Shown here: positions 30,130 to 40,073 of the stretch, piece after piece | Position numbering within the stretch: the first letter of the stretch is position 1 | Layout: each line of letters begins with the position of its first letter | Source of the DNA: CAZBNB01 sp964493245 | GTDB lineage: Bacteria > Pseudomonadota > Gammaproteobacteria > Legionellales > Legionellaceae | Assembly: GCA_964493245.1 (NCBI GenBank) | Contig: CAZBNB010000016.1 | Location: 1-63,210 of the forward strand | Direction: 5' to 3' | Length of the DNA: 63,210 nucleotides | The notes under the pieces: generated by a model | The model's input: only the letters and a program-made list of their open reading frames with translations | Database searches by the model: none | Told to the model about the DNA's origin: nothing | Position numbers and translations under genes: made by a program

Positions 30130-32922
30130 CTAAAGCCGATCAATTTTCTCGCGGTGCTGTAATAATTTGGCCTGTGCTTGTTTTGCCTGTGCTAATTTAT
30201 CTTTTATGCTGGCAATAATTTCCGCTGGCGCCTTACTGGTAAACGCTTCATTGTTGAGTTTGCTTTCCGCAAATTCAACATCTTTATCGAGTTTGTTGAG
30301 CTCTTTATTCAACCGCGCCAGTTCGGTTTCTTTATCGATTAGATCGGCAATCGGAAGCAGTAATTCAACCTCACCGACAACAGCTGAAACACAGACCGGA
30401 ATCGAGTCTTTCGGGGTGACAACTTGAATCTGAGAAATTTTACTCAAGGTCATTAAAATGGTCTGATACGTTTGCAAGCGGGTTTCAACCATTGGATCTT
30501 GATGACGCACCAGCAATGGAATGTACTTGGATGGGCTGACGTTCATTTCACTGCGCATCGTGCGAATGGATTGGACCACGCGCTTAATCCAAGTAAATTC
30601 AGTTTCAATTTCTGGATTGATGAACTGCGACTCCACTTGTGGGTAGCTGCTCAACATGATGGTTTCTGCATATTCACTGGTTAATTTGGTCATGCGTTGC
30701 CAAATGGTTTCGGTGATAAACGGAATAATGGGATGCAGTAGTTTCAGTGTACGGCTCAGTACGTGTATGAGTGTACGTCTTGTACCCCGTTTCATTGCTG
30801 GTAACGCCTTGTCATCGTACATAACGATTTTAGAGAGCTCCAGATACCAGTCACAGTATTCATGCCAAACAAAATCGTATAATGTGCTTGCTAATAAATC
30901 GAAGCGATATTGTTCAAAGTATTTATGGCATTTTTCAATGGTGCTTTGTAATAAAGATAAAATCCACTCATCTGCTGGCGTATATTGAAATGCGCCATCA
31001 TCAAACTCGGTGCCTTCTTCTGTTGTGCTAATCAGAACAAAACGCGCGGCATTCCATAGTTTGTTACAAAAATTACGGTATCCTTCAACGCGCTGCAAAT
31101 CAAAGCGCACTTGTCTGGCGTTGGCAGCCAATGAGCAGTATGTAAAACGCAGTGCATCTGTACCGTACGCAGGAATACCTTCCGGAAATTGCTTGCGAGT
31201 CGCTTTAATAATGCTGTCACGTGCTGAATTTAACATCAGGCCATTGGTGCGTTTTTCAAGTAAATTTTGTAAATCAATCCCATCAATAATATCAATCGGA
31301 TCCAATACGTTGCCTTTGGATTTCGACATTTTCTTACCATCACTGTCACAAATTAAACCAGTAATAATAACGTCACGAAAAGGCACTTTTCCGGTGAATT
31401 TTAATCCCATCATGATCATGCGGGCAACCCAGAAAAAGATAATATCAAATCCGGTAAACAAGACACTGGTAGGATAAAATGTTTCTAAGGCTTCAGTACG
31501 CTCTGGCCAACCTAAGGTAGAAAAAGGCCACAAGGCTGATGAAAACCAGGTGTCTAAGACATCTTCATCTTGTTTTAGGGGTGTTTCAGGATCGAGCTTA
31601 TATTTAAAGCGCACATCATTTTCACTGTAGCCAACATATACATGGCCATGGTTATCGTACCAAGCCGGAATGCGATGCCCCCACCATAATTGACGACTAA
31701 TACACCAATCTTCGATGTTTTCCATCCATTGATAGTAGGTTTTGGTCCAATTTTCTGGTGTAAAACGAATTTCACCACGACGCACGGCTTCAAGAGCAGG
31801 AGCCGCTAATGGTGCGGTTTTCACATACCACTGATCCGTTAATAATGGCTCAATGACAACATTCGATTTTTCGCCTCGTGGAATCTTAACTTTGTAAGGC
31901 TCTGTTTTGATTAAAAATTCAGCGTCTTGTAGTTCTTGTAAAATTTGCTCTCTTGCGACAAATCTATCCATTGCTTGAAAGCGTACGGGTACATTTTTAT
32001 TTAATTGGGCTTTTTTAGTTAAAATATTGATTAATGGAAGTTGGTGACGTTTTCCGACTTCATAATCGTTAAAATCATGTGCTGGCGTAATTTTAACGCA
32101 ACCGGTGCCAAAACTGGGATCGACATATTCATCCGCGATAATTGGAATCGTACGCTCACACAAGGGCAGTGAGACCTGTTTTCCGATTAAGTGCTGGTAA
32201 CGTTTATCTTCTGGATGGACGGCAACAGCTGCGTCACCCAGCATGGTTTCAGGTCTGGTAGTGGCTACTGTGATAAATTCATCGCTGTCGGTAACAGGAT
32301 AACGAATATGCCACAAAGACCCATTCTCTTCTTCAGAAATGACTTCTAAATCAGAAATCGCTGTTCCAAGCTTAGGATCCCAATTGACTAAACGTGTCCC
32401 ACGGTAAATCAAACCTTCATCATATAATTGTACAAAAACTTTTTGAACCGCTAACGATAGGCCTTCATCTAAAGTAAAGCGTTCACGAGACCAATCTGGA
32501 GAGGCACCCATACGGCGCATTTGACGCGTGATAAGACCGCCGGACTCTTCTTTCCATGTCCAAACGCGTTCTAGAAACGCTTGCCTGGACATATCTTTGC
32601 GTGACAACCCTTGTCGGTCTAATTGACTTTCAACAACCAGCTGCGTAGAAATACCGGCATGATCCGTACCAGGTTGCCAGAGCGTGCGCTTGCCCATCAT
32701 GCGTTGATAACGAATAGATGCATCAATCAGAGTGAGCTGGAAACCATGCCCCATGTGTAGACTGCCAGTCACATTGGGGGGAGGGAGCATGATACAAAAA
32801 GGTTGACCATCACCATGTGGTTCAAAGTAACGATGATTCTCCCAATTTTGATAACAAGCTTCTTCAATAGCTTGCGGCGCATAGGTTTTTTCCACGGCTA
32901 ACTCGACAAATTGAAAGTGCAC
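30130..32922 (-). CDS. valS: Valyl-tRNA synthetase
   Basis: Class I synthetase charging tRNA-Val, 930 aa, normal length. HMGH (56-59) follows PPPNVTGSL, and KMSKS is at 531-535. The CP1 editing insert spans roughly 190-390, with TTRPETMLGDAAVAV. QLWWGHRIPAWY and DVLDTWFSSALWPFS are ValS-specific signatures. The C-terminal 70 residues form the Lys/Glu-rich coiled-coil arm. It is a single gene, convergent with the phosphatase at 28.6 kb and downstream of the PP2C-like gene in the same orientation. Confidence 0.98.
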   Translation of the reverse strand: MHFQFVELAVEKTYAPQAIEEACYQNWENHRYFEPHGDGQPFCIMLPPPNVTGSLHMGHGFQLTLIDASIRYQRMMGKRTLWQPGTDHAGISTQLVVESQLDRQGLSRKDMSRQAFLERVWTWKEESGGLITRQMRRMGASPDWSRERFTLDEGLSLAVQKVFVQLYDEGLIYRGTRLVNWDPKLGTAISDLEVISEEENGSLWHIRYPVTDSDEFITVATTRPETMLGDAAVAVHPEDKRYQHLIGKQVSLPLCERTIPIIADEYVDPSFGTGCVKITPAHDFNDYEVGKRHQLPLINILTKKAQLNKNVPVRFQAMDRFVAREQILQELQDAEFLIKTEPYKVKIPRGEKSNVVIEPLLTDQWYVKTAPLAAPALEAVRRGEIRFTPENWTKTYYQWMENIEDWCISRQLWWGHRIPAWYDNHGHVYVGYSENDVRFKYKLDPETPLKQDEDVLDTWFSSALWPFSTLGWPERTEALETFYPTSVLFTGFDIIFFWVARMIMMGLKFTGKVPFRDVIITGLICDSDGKKMSKSKGNVLDPIDIIDGIDLQNLLEKRTNGLMLNSARDSIIKATRKQFPEGIPAYGTDALRFTYCSLAANARQVRFDLQRVEGYRNFCNKLWNAARFVLISTTEEGTEFDDGAFQYTPADEWILSLLQSTIEKCHKYFEQYRFDLLASTLYDFVWHEYCDWYLELSKIVMYDDKALPAMKRGTRRTLIHVLSRTLKLLHPIIPFITETIWQRMTKLTSEYAETIMLSSYPQVESQFINPEIETEFTWIKRVVQSIRTMRSEMNVSPSKYIPLLVRHQDPMVETRLQTYQTILMTLSKISQIQVVTPKDSIPVCVSAVVGEVELLLPIADLIDKETELARLNKELNKLDKDVEFAESKLNNEAFTSKAPAEIIASIKDKLAQAKQAQAKLLQHREKIDRL

Positions 32923-33067
32923 GAGTATATCATCATTGCCGCGGTTTCGACTATACTGCGCGCGGCTACAATCTGAAGTTTTTTGACGATGTTATTTTTG
33001 TGTCCTCATGATGTTTAAAGCACAGCACTCAATGGCATTAAGTTAAGGAATATTAGAGTGTGCTGTC

Positions 33068-34741
33068 TCATCTCCGCGTAGGCTGTATGCTGTTTATAAT
33101 AAGCTCGTCTACTTTTTGCTGGCGATGGGTTTTATGAGCAAGGAACGATAACGAGCTAGTTGTTTTATATTTGACTGCAAAGAGAATACCCGCTGTTGCA
33201 ACACCTAACGGGATAAAAAAGAAGTCGGCTAACAAGCGTTTATAAAAATCTCTATGCTTAAATGTTCTACCAGCGATTTTAGTGAGCTCTTTACAAACAT
33301 GCTCGTTCAATTGTTGTTGATTGTACTGAGGATGTTTTTCGATGATGCTTGAGCAAGCTTTTTTAGCCTCCGTCAAAAAAGTTTGACTCTCTTTTAGAAT
33401 GGACTGATTGCCTTTGTATTTATTTTGAACATACCGATCGAATTGAGAAAACACATGGTTAATTTGATCTAAATGAACGATTATTTTATTTTGAGAATCA
33501 GGTTTCGCTGGGGGGCTTTTTTTAGCCTCAGGCGCAGTAACAGGTGCCGGTAATGCTTCTTTTTCCACACAGAGAACGGTCACCGGTAATACTTTTTCAT
33601 CACGAGGATTAGGAGCTACGGTTGCTAATCCTTCTCCCAAATCGCGACATTTAAGATGGCTATTATCTCTTTCATAGTCTTTTTGGCGTTTTATGACGCT
33701 ATTTTTTTCATTCGCATAATCTGCATCACTGAGTTTCAATAATCTGACAAACTCATCCACTATATTTTTAGCGACATACCGAGAAGTTTGTTTTCCTGCG
33801 TGACCGTCATAAATCCCTGTGAGAACGTTAAACCCCCGTAAATAGGTTTGTGCTGATATTGAAATATTGTCTCCAGATCCTAACTCATACGCATATTGCG
33901 TTAATTTTTTTGTAATTGTTAACTCGGAAAGTAAGCCGGGTTTTTTATCATTCATTTTATTCAGGCATTCAAGCATAAACGCTTCGTGTCTTTTTTTAGT
34001 TTGACCCTCTTTCCCCAAGCCTTCTGTAAAGCCGTCGCATGTTGTAAGAATTTGGATCTTATATTGTTTAGGAACAGAAGCTAACGACCAAATATCGATA
34101 TCAGCATCTGGAATAACAACGCGTTTGTAATCTTCATCTAATAACCAAGTATCGATATCAGCATCTGGAATAACACCGTGTTTGTAATCTTCTACGGGTA
34201 TTTGGTTCATGTTGTGATCGCCAATAGCGCGAGAGACTGCCAATGCACCAAAAACCCTATTGTTCATGATAAAACTGCCAGCATCTACAATGCGTTTAAC
34301 TTCAGAAATTGGCGTGCAAATTCTTGCGTTCAGTCGCTCTACTTTGACGACATTTCCATCTGTATCATAAATGACAGCAAATGCAATCGTATCTGCCAAC
34401 GTTGCTGTAACAAGATGCTCTCCAAAAATAACCGTTGTTGAGGCAGTGCTACCTGAGTCTTGATACCCAGTGCTACCTGAGTTTTGATGCTTAGTGCTCT
34501 CGAACCATTGCTTGCGAAAATCAGGATACAATGCATCGGATAAATTTTGATAAGCTGTCCACAAGCGATGAGCAACCTGAATGGGCGTAACATTTTCAAA
34601 TAGATTGGATTCTAGTAATACCCAAGTCAACGCATCCTCTTGGTTGCCTCTTTTGCCTATAATTTCATTATAACCAAATTGATAAGCACGGTTTTCACCA
34701 CAACTGTCTTGGTCTGGCGTTGAAATAATTTTATTCTGCAT
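33068..34741 (-). CDS. PP2C-like Ser/Thr phosphatase with rearranged motif order and C-terminal membrane segment; candidate effector
   Basis: 557 aa. PPM/PP2C landmarks: GKRGNQED (29-36, metal-binding motif), GSTA (97-100), LADTIAFAVIYD (115-126, the ANxGDSRA position with the Gly missing), RVFGALAVSRAIGD (162-175), ILTTCDGF (231-238), GSGDN (288-292). The DGHxG motif, which normally follows the first motif, appears last as TGIYDGHAG (308-316) with its helix RYVAKNIVDEF. All metal-site acids are thus present but in a changed order. Also visible: a 19-residue tandem duplication (185-222), a Pro/Ala/Lys-rich linker (about 396-415), a helical region, and a hydrophobic span at about 507-525. No signal peptide. 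A role on host phosphoproteins is inference. Confidence 0.75.
   Translation of the reverse strand: MQNKIISTPDQDSCGENRAYQFGYNEIIGKRGNQEDALTWVLLESNLFENVTPIQVAHRLWTAYQNLSDALYPDFRKQWFESTKHQNSGSTGYQDSGSTASTTVIFGEHLVTATLADTIAFAVIYDTDGNVVKVERLNARICTPISEVKRIVDAGSFIMNNRVFGALAVSRAIGDHNMNQIPVEDYKHGVIPDADIDTWLLDEDYKRVVIPDADIDIWSLASVPKQYKIQILTTCDGFTEGLGKEGQTKKRHEAFMLECLNKMNDKKPGLLSELTITKKLTQYAYELGSGDNISISAQTYLRGFNVLTGIYDGHAGKQTSRYVAKNIVDEFVRLLKLSDADYANEKNSVIKRQKDYERDNSHLKCRDLGEGLATVAPNPRDEKVLPVTVLCVEKEALPAPVTAPEAKKSPPAKPDSQNKIIVHLDQINHVFSQFDRYVQNKYKGNQSILKESQTFLTEAKKACSSIIEKHPQYNQQQLNEHVCKELTKIAGRTFKHRDFYKRLLADFFFIPLGVATAGILFAVKYKTTSSLSFLAHKTHRQQKVDELIINSIQPTRR
34076..34189 (-). repeat. 57-nt tandem duplication inside the PP2C-like gene
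   Basis: Two adjacent 57-nt copies encode 19-residue units starting DYKHGVIPDADIDTW and DYKRVVIPDADIDIW. Nearly identical DNA over most of the unit shows a recent duplication. It inserts extra residues between the SRAIGD and CDG motifs. Confidence 0.9.
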
Positions 34742-34834
34742 GTTTATTTTACTTATAAAAACGTATAATTATTTTACATTGAAAATGTGGAAGATATCAA
34801 CACACTTTTTTTAAAAAAAGGTAACTCTCCAGTT

Positions 34835-34843
34835 TGTGGATAA
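34835..34843 (-). promoter_or_regulatory. DnaA-box consensus site
   Basis: TGTGGATAA on the + strand is an exact match to the DnaA box TTATCCACA on the minus strand. It lies in the gap between the PP2C-like and RND genes, upstream of the PP2C start. A single box may be chance. Confidence 0.3.
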
Positions 34844-34940
34844 TTTTGCTCTATCATTGCCTATAAAGGACGAACGTCATTCTGGGTGCAGTGAAGGATC
34901 GCCTGATGATAGCATCGATCTTATGCAATCTAAGATCTTT

Positions 34941-34969
34941 CGCGACCTCGCTGTTTTTCGTAAGTCCTG
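34941..34969. repeat. One end of the ACAGGACTTACG element family
   Basis: CTGTTTTTCGTAAGTCCTG (34951-34969), preceded by GCGACCTCG, closely matches the right end of the 125-bp element at 22137-22261. No second inverted end was found nearby, so this is a truncated or decayed copy in the 290-nt gap 34742-35034. Otherwise I see nothing coding there. Confidence 0.6.
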
Positions 34970-35034
34970 AACGTATCTGGAGAGTTACAAAAAACGCATC
35001 GCGAAAGGATGTTGATTGCGGAAATACCTTTCTC

Positions 35035-38000
35035 TTATCGATGATCGGATGCGATATAAGTATAGATCGTTGGTACAACAAACAAAGTGAACGCGGTACC
35101 AACCAATAAGCCGGATGCAATAACCAGCCCAATATCAAAGCGGCTGACAGCACCAGCACCGGATGCAATTAAGAGTGGTAGAACGCCAAACACCATTGCG
35201 GCAGTAGTCATGAGGATTGGGCGTAGACGAATCGCTGCCGCTTCTTCAACCGCTTCTCGACGCGATAGCTGTTTTTCACGCTGGAGTTGGTTGGCAAAAT
35301 CGACAATCAAGATCCCGTGTTTGCTGATCAAACCGATTAAGGTAATTAAGCCAACTTGGGTGTAAATATTGATACTGGCGAGTCCTAGATTCAAGGGAAT
35401 TAACGCGCCACAAATCGACATCGGTACACTGATCAGGATAATCAAAGGATCGCGATAGCTTTCATATTGTGCGGCTAAGATGAGAAAAATAACAATAATC
35501 GCCATAAAGAAAGCACCGATTAAAGCTTGGCCCTCTTGAATAAATTGACGTGATTGCCCGGCATAATCGTAATGAAAACCTTTGGGTAATAATTCTTCAG
35601 CTTGCTTTTTCAAAAAAGCCAAGCCCTCGCCAAGGGTAAAACCTGGCAACATGATGCCGATGATGGTAGTGGAATTCAGTTGCTGAAAGTGATTTTGTGC
35701 GTTAGGTCCAATCGTTTGTTTAAATTGCGCGACGGTTGATAACGGAATCATATCACCGGATTGTGTGCGTAAATGAATATCACTCAGTTGCTCTGGTAAG
35801 GCTCGATAACGTCGATCTAATTGTGGAATGACTTTGTAACTTCGGCCTTGCATTTCATAAAAGTTCACATAATTTCCTGACATGGCGCTGGCGATGCTGC
35901 TGCCAATATTGCTCATATCTAGTCCGAGCTCCGCGGCTTTAGATCGATTAATATTGACTTCAATTTCTGGATGATTAAATCGCAGACCATTGTCTAAAAA
36001 CATAAATAAACCGCTGTGGCGTGCTTTATCCATTATTTTGTTAGAAATATCAAGCAGACTGCGATAATCAGATGTTGATTTTATGACAAATTGTATCGGT
36101 GTTGGATCTCCGCCACCTGGAAGTGATGGGGGGATAATGGCATAAGATTTAAATCCAGTAATATTATCTAAGGCTTTTTGTAATGGTTTTTTTAAGGCAA
36201 ACTGGCTACGTTTACGATCCCCCCATGGTTTTAATACCACGCCTGATTGCGGACCGCTTGCCACATTAATGATAAATGAATGATCCATTTCTGGAAAAGA
36301 GCGATAAATCTCATCGAAAGAGGGTGTAAATGCTTCTACGTAATTTAAGTTAGCATATTCGGGTGTTTTACTGACAACAAAGAAAAATCCAGCATCTTCC
36401 TCAGGGGCGGTTTCTTTTGCCGTGTGTGAATATAAGTACGGTAACATAATCAAAACCACACCAGCGAGTATCAAAATAATCTGACGTGTTTCAAGAATGT
36501 TGTGTAGCAAGGTTTGATAACGAATTTTGAGTCGATTAAAGAACGTGTCTAACCATTTTACAAAACGGCCTTCACTGATTTCGGCAGACAGTATCTTTGA
36601 GCACATCATGGGTGAAAGGGTTAAAGCAATCACACCGGAAATAATGACTGCGCTGGCAAGCGTAAAAGCAAATTCTTTAAACAAGGCGCCGGTTAAGCCG
36701 CCCATAAATCCAATCGGTATATAGACGGCGGCTAATGTAATGGTCATCGCAATAATGGGGGTGCCAATTTCCCGCGCACCGACTAAGGCTGCCTCTAACG
36801 GAGTCAGGCCATCCTCGATGTGACGATGAATGTTTTCGACGACCACGATGGCATCGTCAACCACGAGACCAATCGCTAACACAAACGCTAGCAGAGTAAG
36901 AAGATTAATAGAGTATCCCAAAAACATCAGTAGGGTACATACACCGACAATAGACAGTGGAATAGTGACGATCGGAATCATCACTGAACGCAGTGATCCT
37001 AAAAATAAATAAATGACCAAGATGACAATAAAAGCGGCTTCAAGAATGGTGTGCAATACTTCTTTGATAGATGCACGGATATAATCTGTGGCATCGTATA
37101 CAATGGTACCGGTCAATCCAGGTGGAAATTGGTGCTGAATAGAGGGAAAAGTTTCTCTGACTTGTCGAATAACGGTGAGTGGATTTGCCGTGGGCGTGGG
37201 CGTAATTGCTAGAAAAATGGCTTTTTTACCATCAAAACGCACGGATGAATCGTAATTGACTGAGCCGAGTTTGACGCGTCCAATGTCTTTCAACCGAATA
37301 ATCGCATGTTTATTCGATCGCACGACCAGTTGGCTAAACTCTTCTGGTGTGTTGACATTGGTTTTCGCGTGAATATTGACAGCAACGTACTCACCTTTGG
37401 TGCTGCCTGCTGCAGTTAGATAATTATTTTTTGCCAACACACGATAAACATCTTCAGGGGTGACGTGTAATGCGGCCATTTTGTTTGGGTTCAGGAAAAC
37501 ACGCATGGAATAGGTTTGGCTACCCAGTATGTCTACTAACGCCACACCTTCTACAGTTTGTAATTGCGGTTGTACAATCCGAGTGGCATAGTCGGTGATT
37601 TGTTGTGGCGTCATGTCATCACTGTTTAAACTAATGTACATCAGCGCGGTTGATGTATCTGATTTTTTTAAAATGATGGGTTGTTGCGCTTCAGGGGGTA
37701 ATAAATTTTTAGTTTGTTGTACCTTGCTCATGACATCGGTAAAAGCCACTTGAGGATCGGTTGTGAGCTTGATATTCAAAGAAATGGTACTGAGGCCGGA
37801 TACACTGCTGGAAGTCATGTAATCAATCCCCTCGGCGCTGGCGACAGCGGCCTCCAGGGGCGTGGTAATGAATCCGGCAATTAAATTGGCATCGGCACCT
37901 GGGTAACTGGTGGTGACCGTAATAACGGTATTGTCCATTTTAGGAAATTGACGAATTGGAATGTGTTGAATCGCGTTGAGACCAAAAAATAAGATCAAAA

Positions 38001-38055
38001 AGCTGACAACAGATGCTAAAACAGGGCGCTTAATAAATAGATCAGTGAACTTCAT
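35035..38055 (-). CDS. RND multidrug efflux permease (HAE1 family)
   Basis: 1006 aa inner-membrane proton antiporter that works with a periplasmic adaptor and a TolC duct. The N-terminus FIKRPVLASVVSFLILFFGL leads into helix 1. Twelve helices and two large periplasmic loops follow the family pattern. The helix-4 proton-relay stretch AIGLVVDDAIVVVENI is present, and LTPMMC-type (here LSPMMCSKIL) and GLISKHGILIVDFANQLQ are typical RND elements. It begins two bases after the adaptor gene stop. The C-terminus VVPTIYTYIASDHR is short. Substrate range cannot be read from sequence. Confidence 0.94.
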   Translation of the reverse strand: MKFTDLFIKRPVLASVVSFLILFFGLNAIQHIPIRQFPKMDNTVITVTTSYPGADANLIAGFITTPLEAAVASAEGIDYMTSSSVSGLSTISLNIKLTTDPQVAFTDVMSKVQQTKNLLPPEAQQPIILKKSDTSTALMYISLNSDDMTPQQITDYATRIVQPQLQTVEGVALVDILGSQTYSMRVFLNPNKMAALHVTPEDVYRVLAKNNYLTAAGSTKGEYVAVNIHAKTNVNTPEEFSQLVVRSNKHAIIRLKDIGRVKLGSVNYDSSVRFDGKKAIFLAITPTPTANPLTVIRQVRETFPSIQHQFPPGLTGTIVYDATDYIRASIKEVLHTILEAAFIVILVIYLFLGSLRSVMIPIVTIPLSIVGVCTLLMFLGYSINLLTLLAFVLAIGLVVDDAIVVVENIHRHIEDGLTPLEAALVGAREIGTPIIAMTITLAAVYIPIGFMGGLTGALFKEFAFTLASAVIISGVIALTLSPMMCSKILSAEISEGRFVKWLDTFFNRLKIRYQTLLHNILETRQIILILAGVVLIMLPYLYSHTAKETAPEEDAGFFFVVSKTPEYANLNYVEAFTPSFDEIYRSFPEMDHSFIINVASGPQSGVVLKPWGDRKRSQFALKKPLQKALDNITGFKSYAIIPPSLPGGGDPTPIQFVIKSTSDYRSLLDISNKIMDKARHSGLFMFLDNGLRFNHPEIEVNINRSKAAELGLDMSNIGSSIASAMSGNYVNFYEMQGRSYKVIPQLDRRYRALPEQLSDIHLRTQSGDMIPLSTVAQFKQTIGPNAQNHFQQLNSTTIIGIMLPGFTLGEGLAFLKKQAEELLPKGFHYDYAGQSRQFIQEGQALIGAFFMAIIVIFLILAAQYESYRDPLIILISVPMSICGALIPLNLGLASINIYTQVGLITLIGLISKHGILIVDFANQLQREKQLSRREAVEEAAAIRLRPILMTTAAMVFGVLPLLIASGAGAVSRFDIGLVIASGLLVGTAFTLFVVPTIYTYIASDHR

Positions 38056-38057
38056 AT

Positions 38058-39329
38058 TTATTGTCCCAGTTCGTCAATATTAGACACATGTGGTAATTTG
38101 ACGCTGTTGTTTATCGTTACTTGCGTATCATTTTCTAACTTTAATTCGCCTGTGGCAACAATCCAGTCACCGGCGCTGATCCCCTTTTTTATCACTGTTT
38201 CATTGCCTTGTTGTGCTCCTGTGGTAACAAAAACGCGTTTCACTGTCAAAATATCGTGATCATTTTTGTCTTTATGCCCATCTTTATTTTTCTCTATAAC
38301 AAAGACAGAATCACCATACATGGTAAATGAAATGGCAGTGGTTGGGACAACCACAACGTCAGGGATGGCGGGTTGCTCAATATGAATGTCTGCAAATGTT
38401 CCAGGCATAAATAAATACTCACGATTTTGCTCATCGGCGTCTTCTGTTGGATGGCAAGCAACGAGTAAATTGCCATCTGTGCTTTTTTCGGTGTTGGCCA
38501 GGGTGTTGTCAAACGGCTTTTTAAGTACGGCAGTGGGGCAGTTATTGATGGTTGCTTGTACTTCAACCATGTGTGTGTTGCTGTCAATTTTAGAGTTAAT
38601 CGCGGTAATTTCTCCGTGAAAAAGCATTTTAGGCGCCTCTTCAATGGAGAAACGAATGTTTTGCTTTAAATTCACTTTACTTATTAAGTGCTCAGGAATA
38701 AAAAAATGTAAAAAGATAGGATCCATAGACTGCAAAGTAACAATACCTGTTTGTCCTGGTTGAAGATATTGACCAAGATCAACACGCCGGATTCCTAACA
38801 TGCCAGAAAAAGGCGCGATAATGTGTTTTTGATTCACCAACGCCTGGCTCTTTTGCACATTGGCCTCTGCTTCTAGCAATTTGGCTCGTGCCTCATCAAC
38901 GCTAGACGTCGCTGTGGCATTGCGTTTAATTAAATCTAATTGACGTTGATAATTGTTTTTTTGTAGTGCTAATTCTGCTTCGTTGTATTTAAGCGTAGCG
39001 ATATCGACGTTATCATCCAAATCGACCAAAGGGCTGCCTTTGGTTATGAATTGCCCTGAGTTAAAATGAATCGCTGTGACTTGACCGCCTAGCTGAGTGT
39101 TCACGTCAACACCATTCACGGCAGCAAAGTTTCCCACAGCCGACAAACTTGGTTTCCAATGACGCTTTTCTGCAACCACAGAAGCAACGCTTACCGCGGG
39201 TGGGACATAATGAGAGAAAAGATAGCCAACCAACAAACCCTTGATAAGATTAAATGCTAAAATACCGCCGAAGACAACGCCGAGAGCAATCCACATTTTT
39301 TTCATACGTTTTCGTGAGAGACTATCCAT
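38058..39329 (-). CDS. RND efflux periplasmic adaptor (membrane fusion protein)
   Basis: 423 aa. One N-terminal membrane anchor (about 11-35) without a lipobox. Lipoyl halves are recognisable around GGQVTAIHFNSGQFITKGSPLVDLDD and IIAPFSGMLGIRRVDLGQYLQPG, with a helical hairpin between them (about 110-160), then beta-barrel and membrane-proximal domains. Two inserted polar loops (about 280-310 and 348-360) are longer than in typical MexE/AcrA. It is first in the operon with the permease. No local regulator gene is present. The outer-membrane partner could be the TolC at 20-21.4 kb. Confidence 0.9.
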   Translation of the reverse strand: MDSLSRKRMKKMWIALGVVFGGILAFNLIKGLLVGYLFSHYVPPAVSVASVVAEKRHWKPSLSAVGNFAAVNGVDVNTQLGGQVTAIHFNSGQFITKGSPLVDLDDNVDIATLKYNEAELALQKNNYQRQLDLIKRNATATSSVDEARAKLLEAEANVQKSQALVNQKHIIAPFSGMLGIRRVDLGQYLQPGQTGIVTLQSMDPIFLHFFIPEHLISKVNLKQNIRFSIEEAPKMLFHGEITAINSKIDSNTHMVEVQATINNCPTAVLKKPFDNTLANTEKSTDGNLLVACHPTEDADEQNREYLFMPGTFADIHIEQPAIPDVVVVPTTAISFTMYGDSVFVIEKNKDGHKDKNDHDILTVKRVFVTTGAQQGNETVIKKGISAGDWIVATGELKLENDTQVTINNSVKLPHVSNIDELGQ

Positions 39330-39442
39330 TGGTACACATCAATTCAATGTAAAGTCATCTATTGTATGAGTCTGGTGAGAAAAATCAATGATTATCAACT
39401 CATACATCAGCGCATAAAGCGCAGGACGTAGCCCCTAAAGCC

Positions 39443-39508
39443 GTGATTTGTGCTCAAAAATTAGATGCGGTTACCCTGGATTTTTGAACATAAATCACCG
39501 TTTTTTTG
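39443..39508 (+). terminator. Hairpin followed by T-tract
   Basis: GTGATTTGTGCTCAAAAA (39443-39460) pairs with 39481-39498 with two mismatches and a 20-nt loop, and TTTTTTT follows on the + strand. This is an intrinsic-terminator layout, but no + strand gene lies upstream, so it would end an unannotated transcript or block antisense reading into this 304-nt gap (39330-39633). I see no supported gene in the gap. Confidence 0.4.
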
Positions 39509-39633
39509 TATCGTGCAAACTAGGTACAGATTGATTAAATGAGGCGTATATGATAGGATTACGCCACCCTTGTTTCTGACAAGAGAGATCTGACCTGCAG
39601 TCTCTTCCTAAAATACATAAGAGAGGTTCCCTG

Positions 39634-40068
39634 ATGAAATTGAAAGCATTGTTTTTAGCCAGTTTTTTTCTTGTGTCCACATCGCTTTTTGCGGATGCAA
39701 ATCACCATGTTTATCCTGAAGCAGATAGTGCACAATCAAATAGCAAGAAAGAAGGTTTAAAATGGCCAGGATATTGTGAAATTGAAGTGATTAATGATAG
39801 CTTTAGTAACGTGCGTGTTTATGGTATTTTCGATGACGGCGTGATGCTGCGCCCATTTAATATTTACACATTCGAATACCCTCATTACATTTCATTATTT
39901 TACTATGGCTATTGTCATGCCGGTATGGATCTTTATGTCGAAACATTAAGTGGCTATCGTGTGTATAGTGGTTATACACCAACCAATAGTACGCTGCATA
40001 TTGTCTCTTATATGACAAAAGAGAAACCCAAGGTTGAGTTGATACAAAAAAATAAAGCAAAAGAATAA
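39634..40068 (+). CDS. Small secreted protein, function unknown
   Basis: 144 aa. AGAGG lies upstream of the ATG. Signal peptide 1-20 (LFLASFFLVSTSLFA, cleaved before DANHH). The mature protein has two Cys (GYCEIEV and YGYCHAGM) that could form a disulfide, and is rich in Tyr and beta-strand-like segments (NVRVYGIFDDG, DLYVETLSGYRVYSGY), ending in a basic tail. No family recognised. It precedes a BON lipoprotein gene on the same strand, with a hairpin between them. Confidence 0.7.
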   Translation: MKLKALFLASFFLVSTSLFADANHHVYPEADSAQSNSKKEGLKWPGYCEIEVINDSFSNVRVYGIFDDGVMLRPFNIYTFEYPHYISLFYYGYCHAGMDLYVETLSGYRVYSGYTPTNSTLHIVSYMTKEKPKVELIQKNKAKE

Positions 40069-40073
40069 CGTTT

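Noticed and set aside
39420..39483. Short coding-like stretch APKAVICAQKLDAVTLDF ending in TGA
   Set aside because: Too short and without recognised similarity; it coincides with the hairpin arms, which may explain the apparent pattern. Could be a gene fossil but not supportable.
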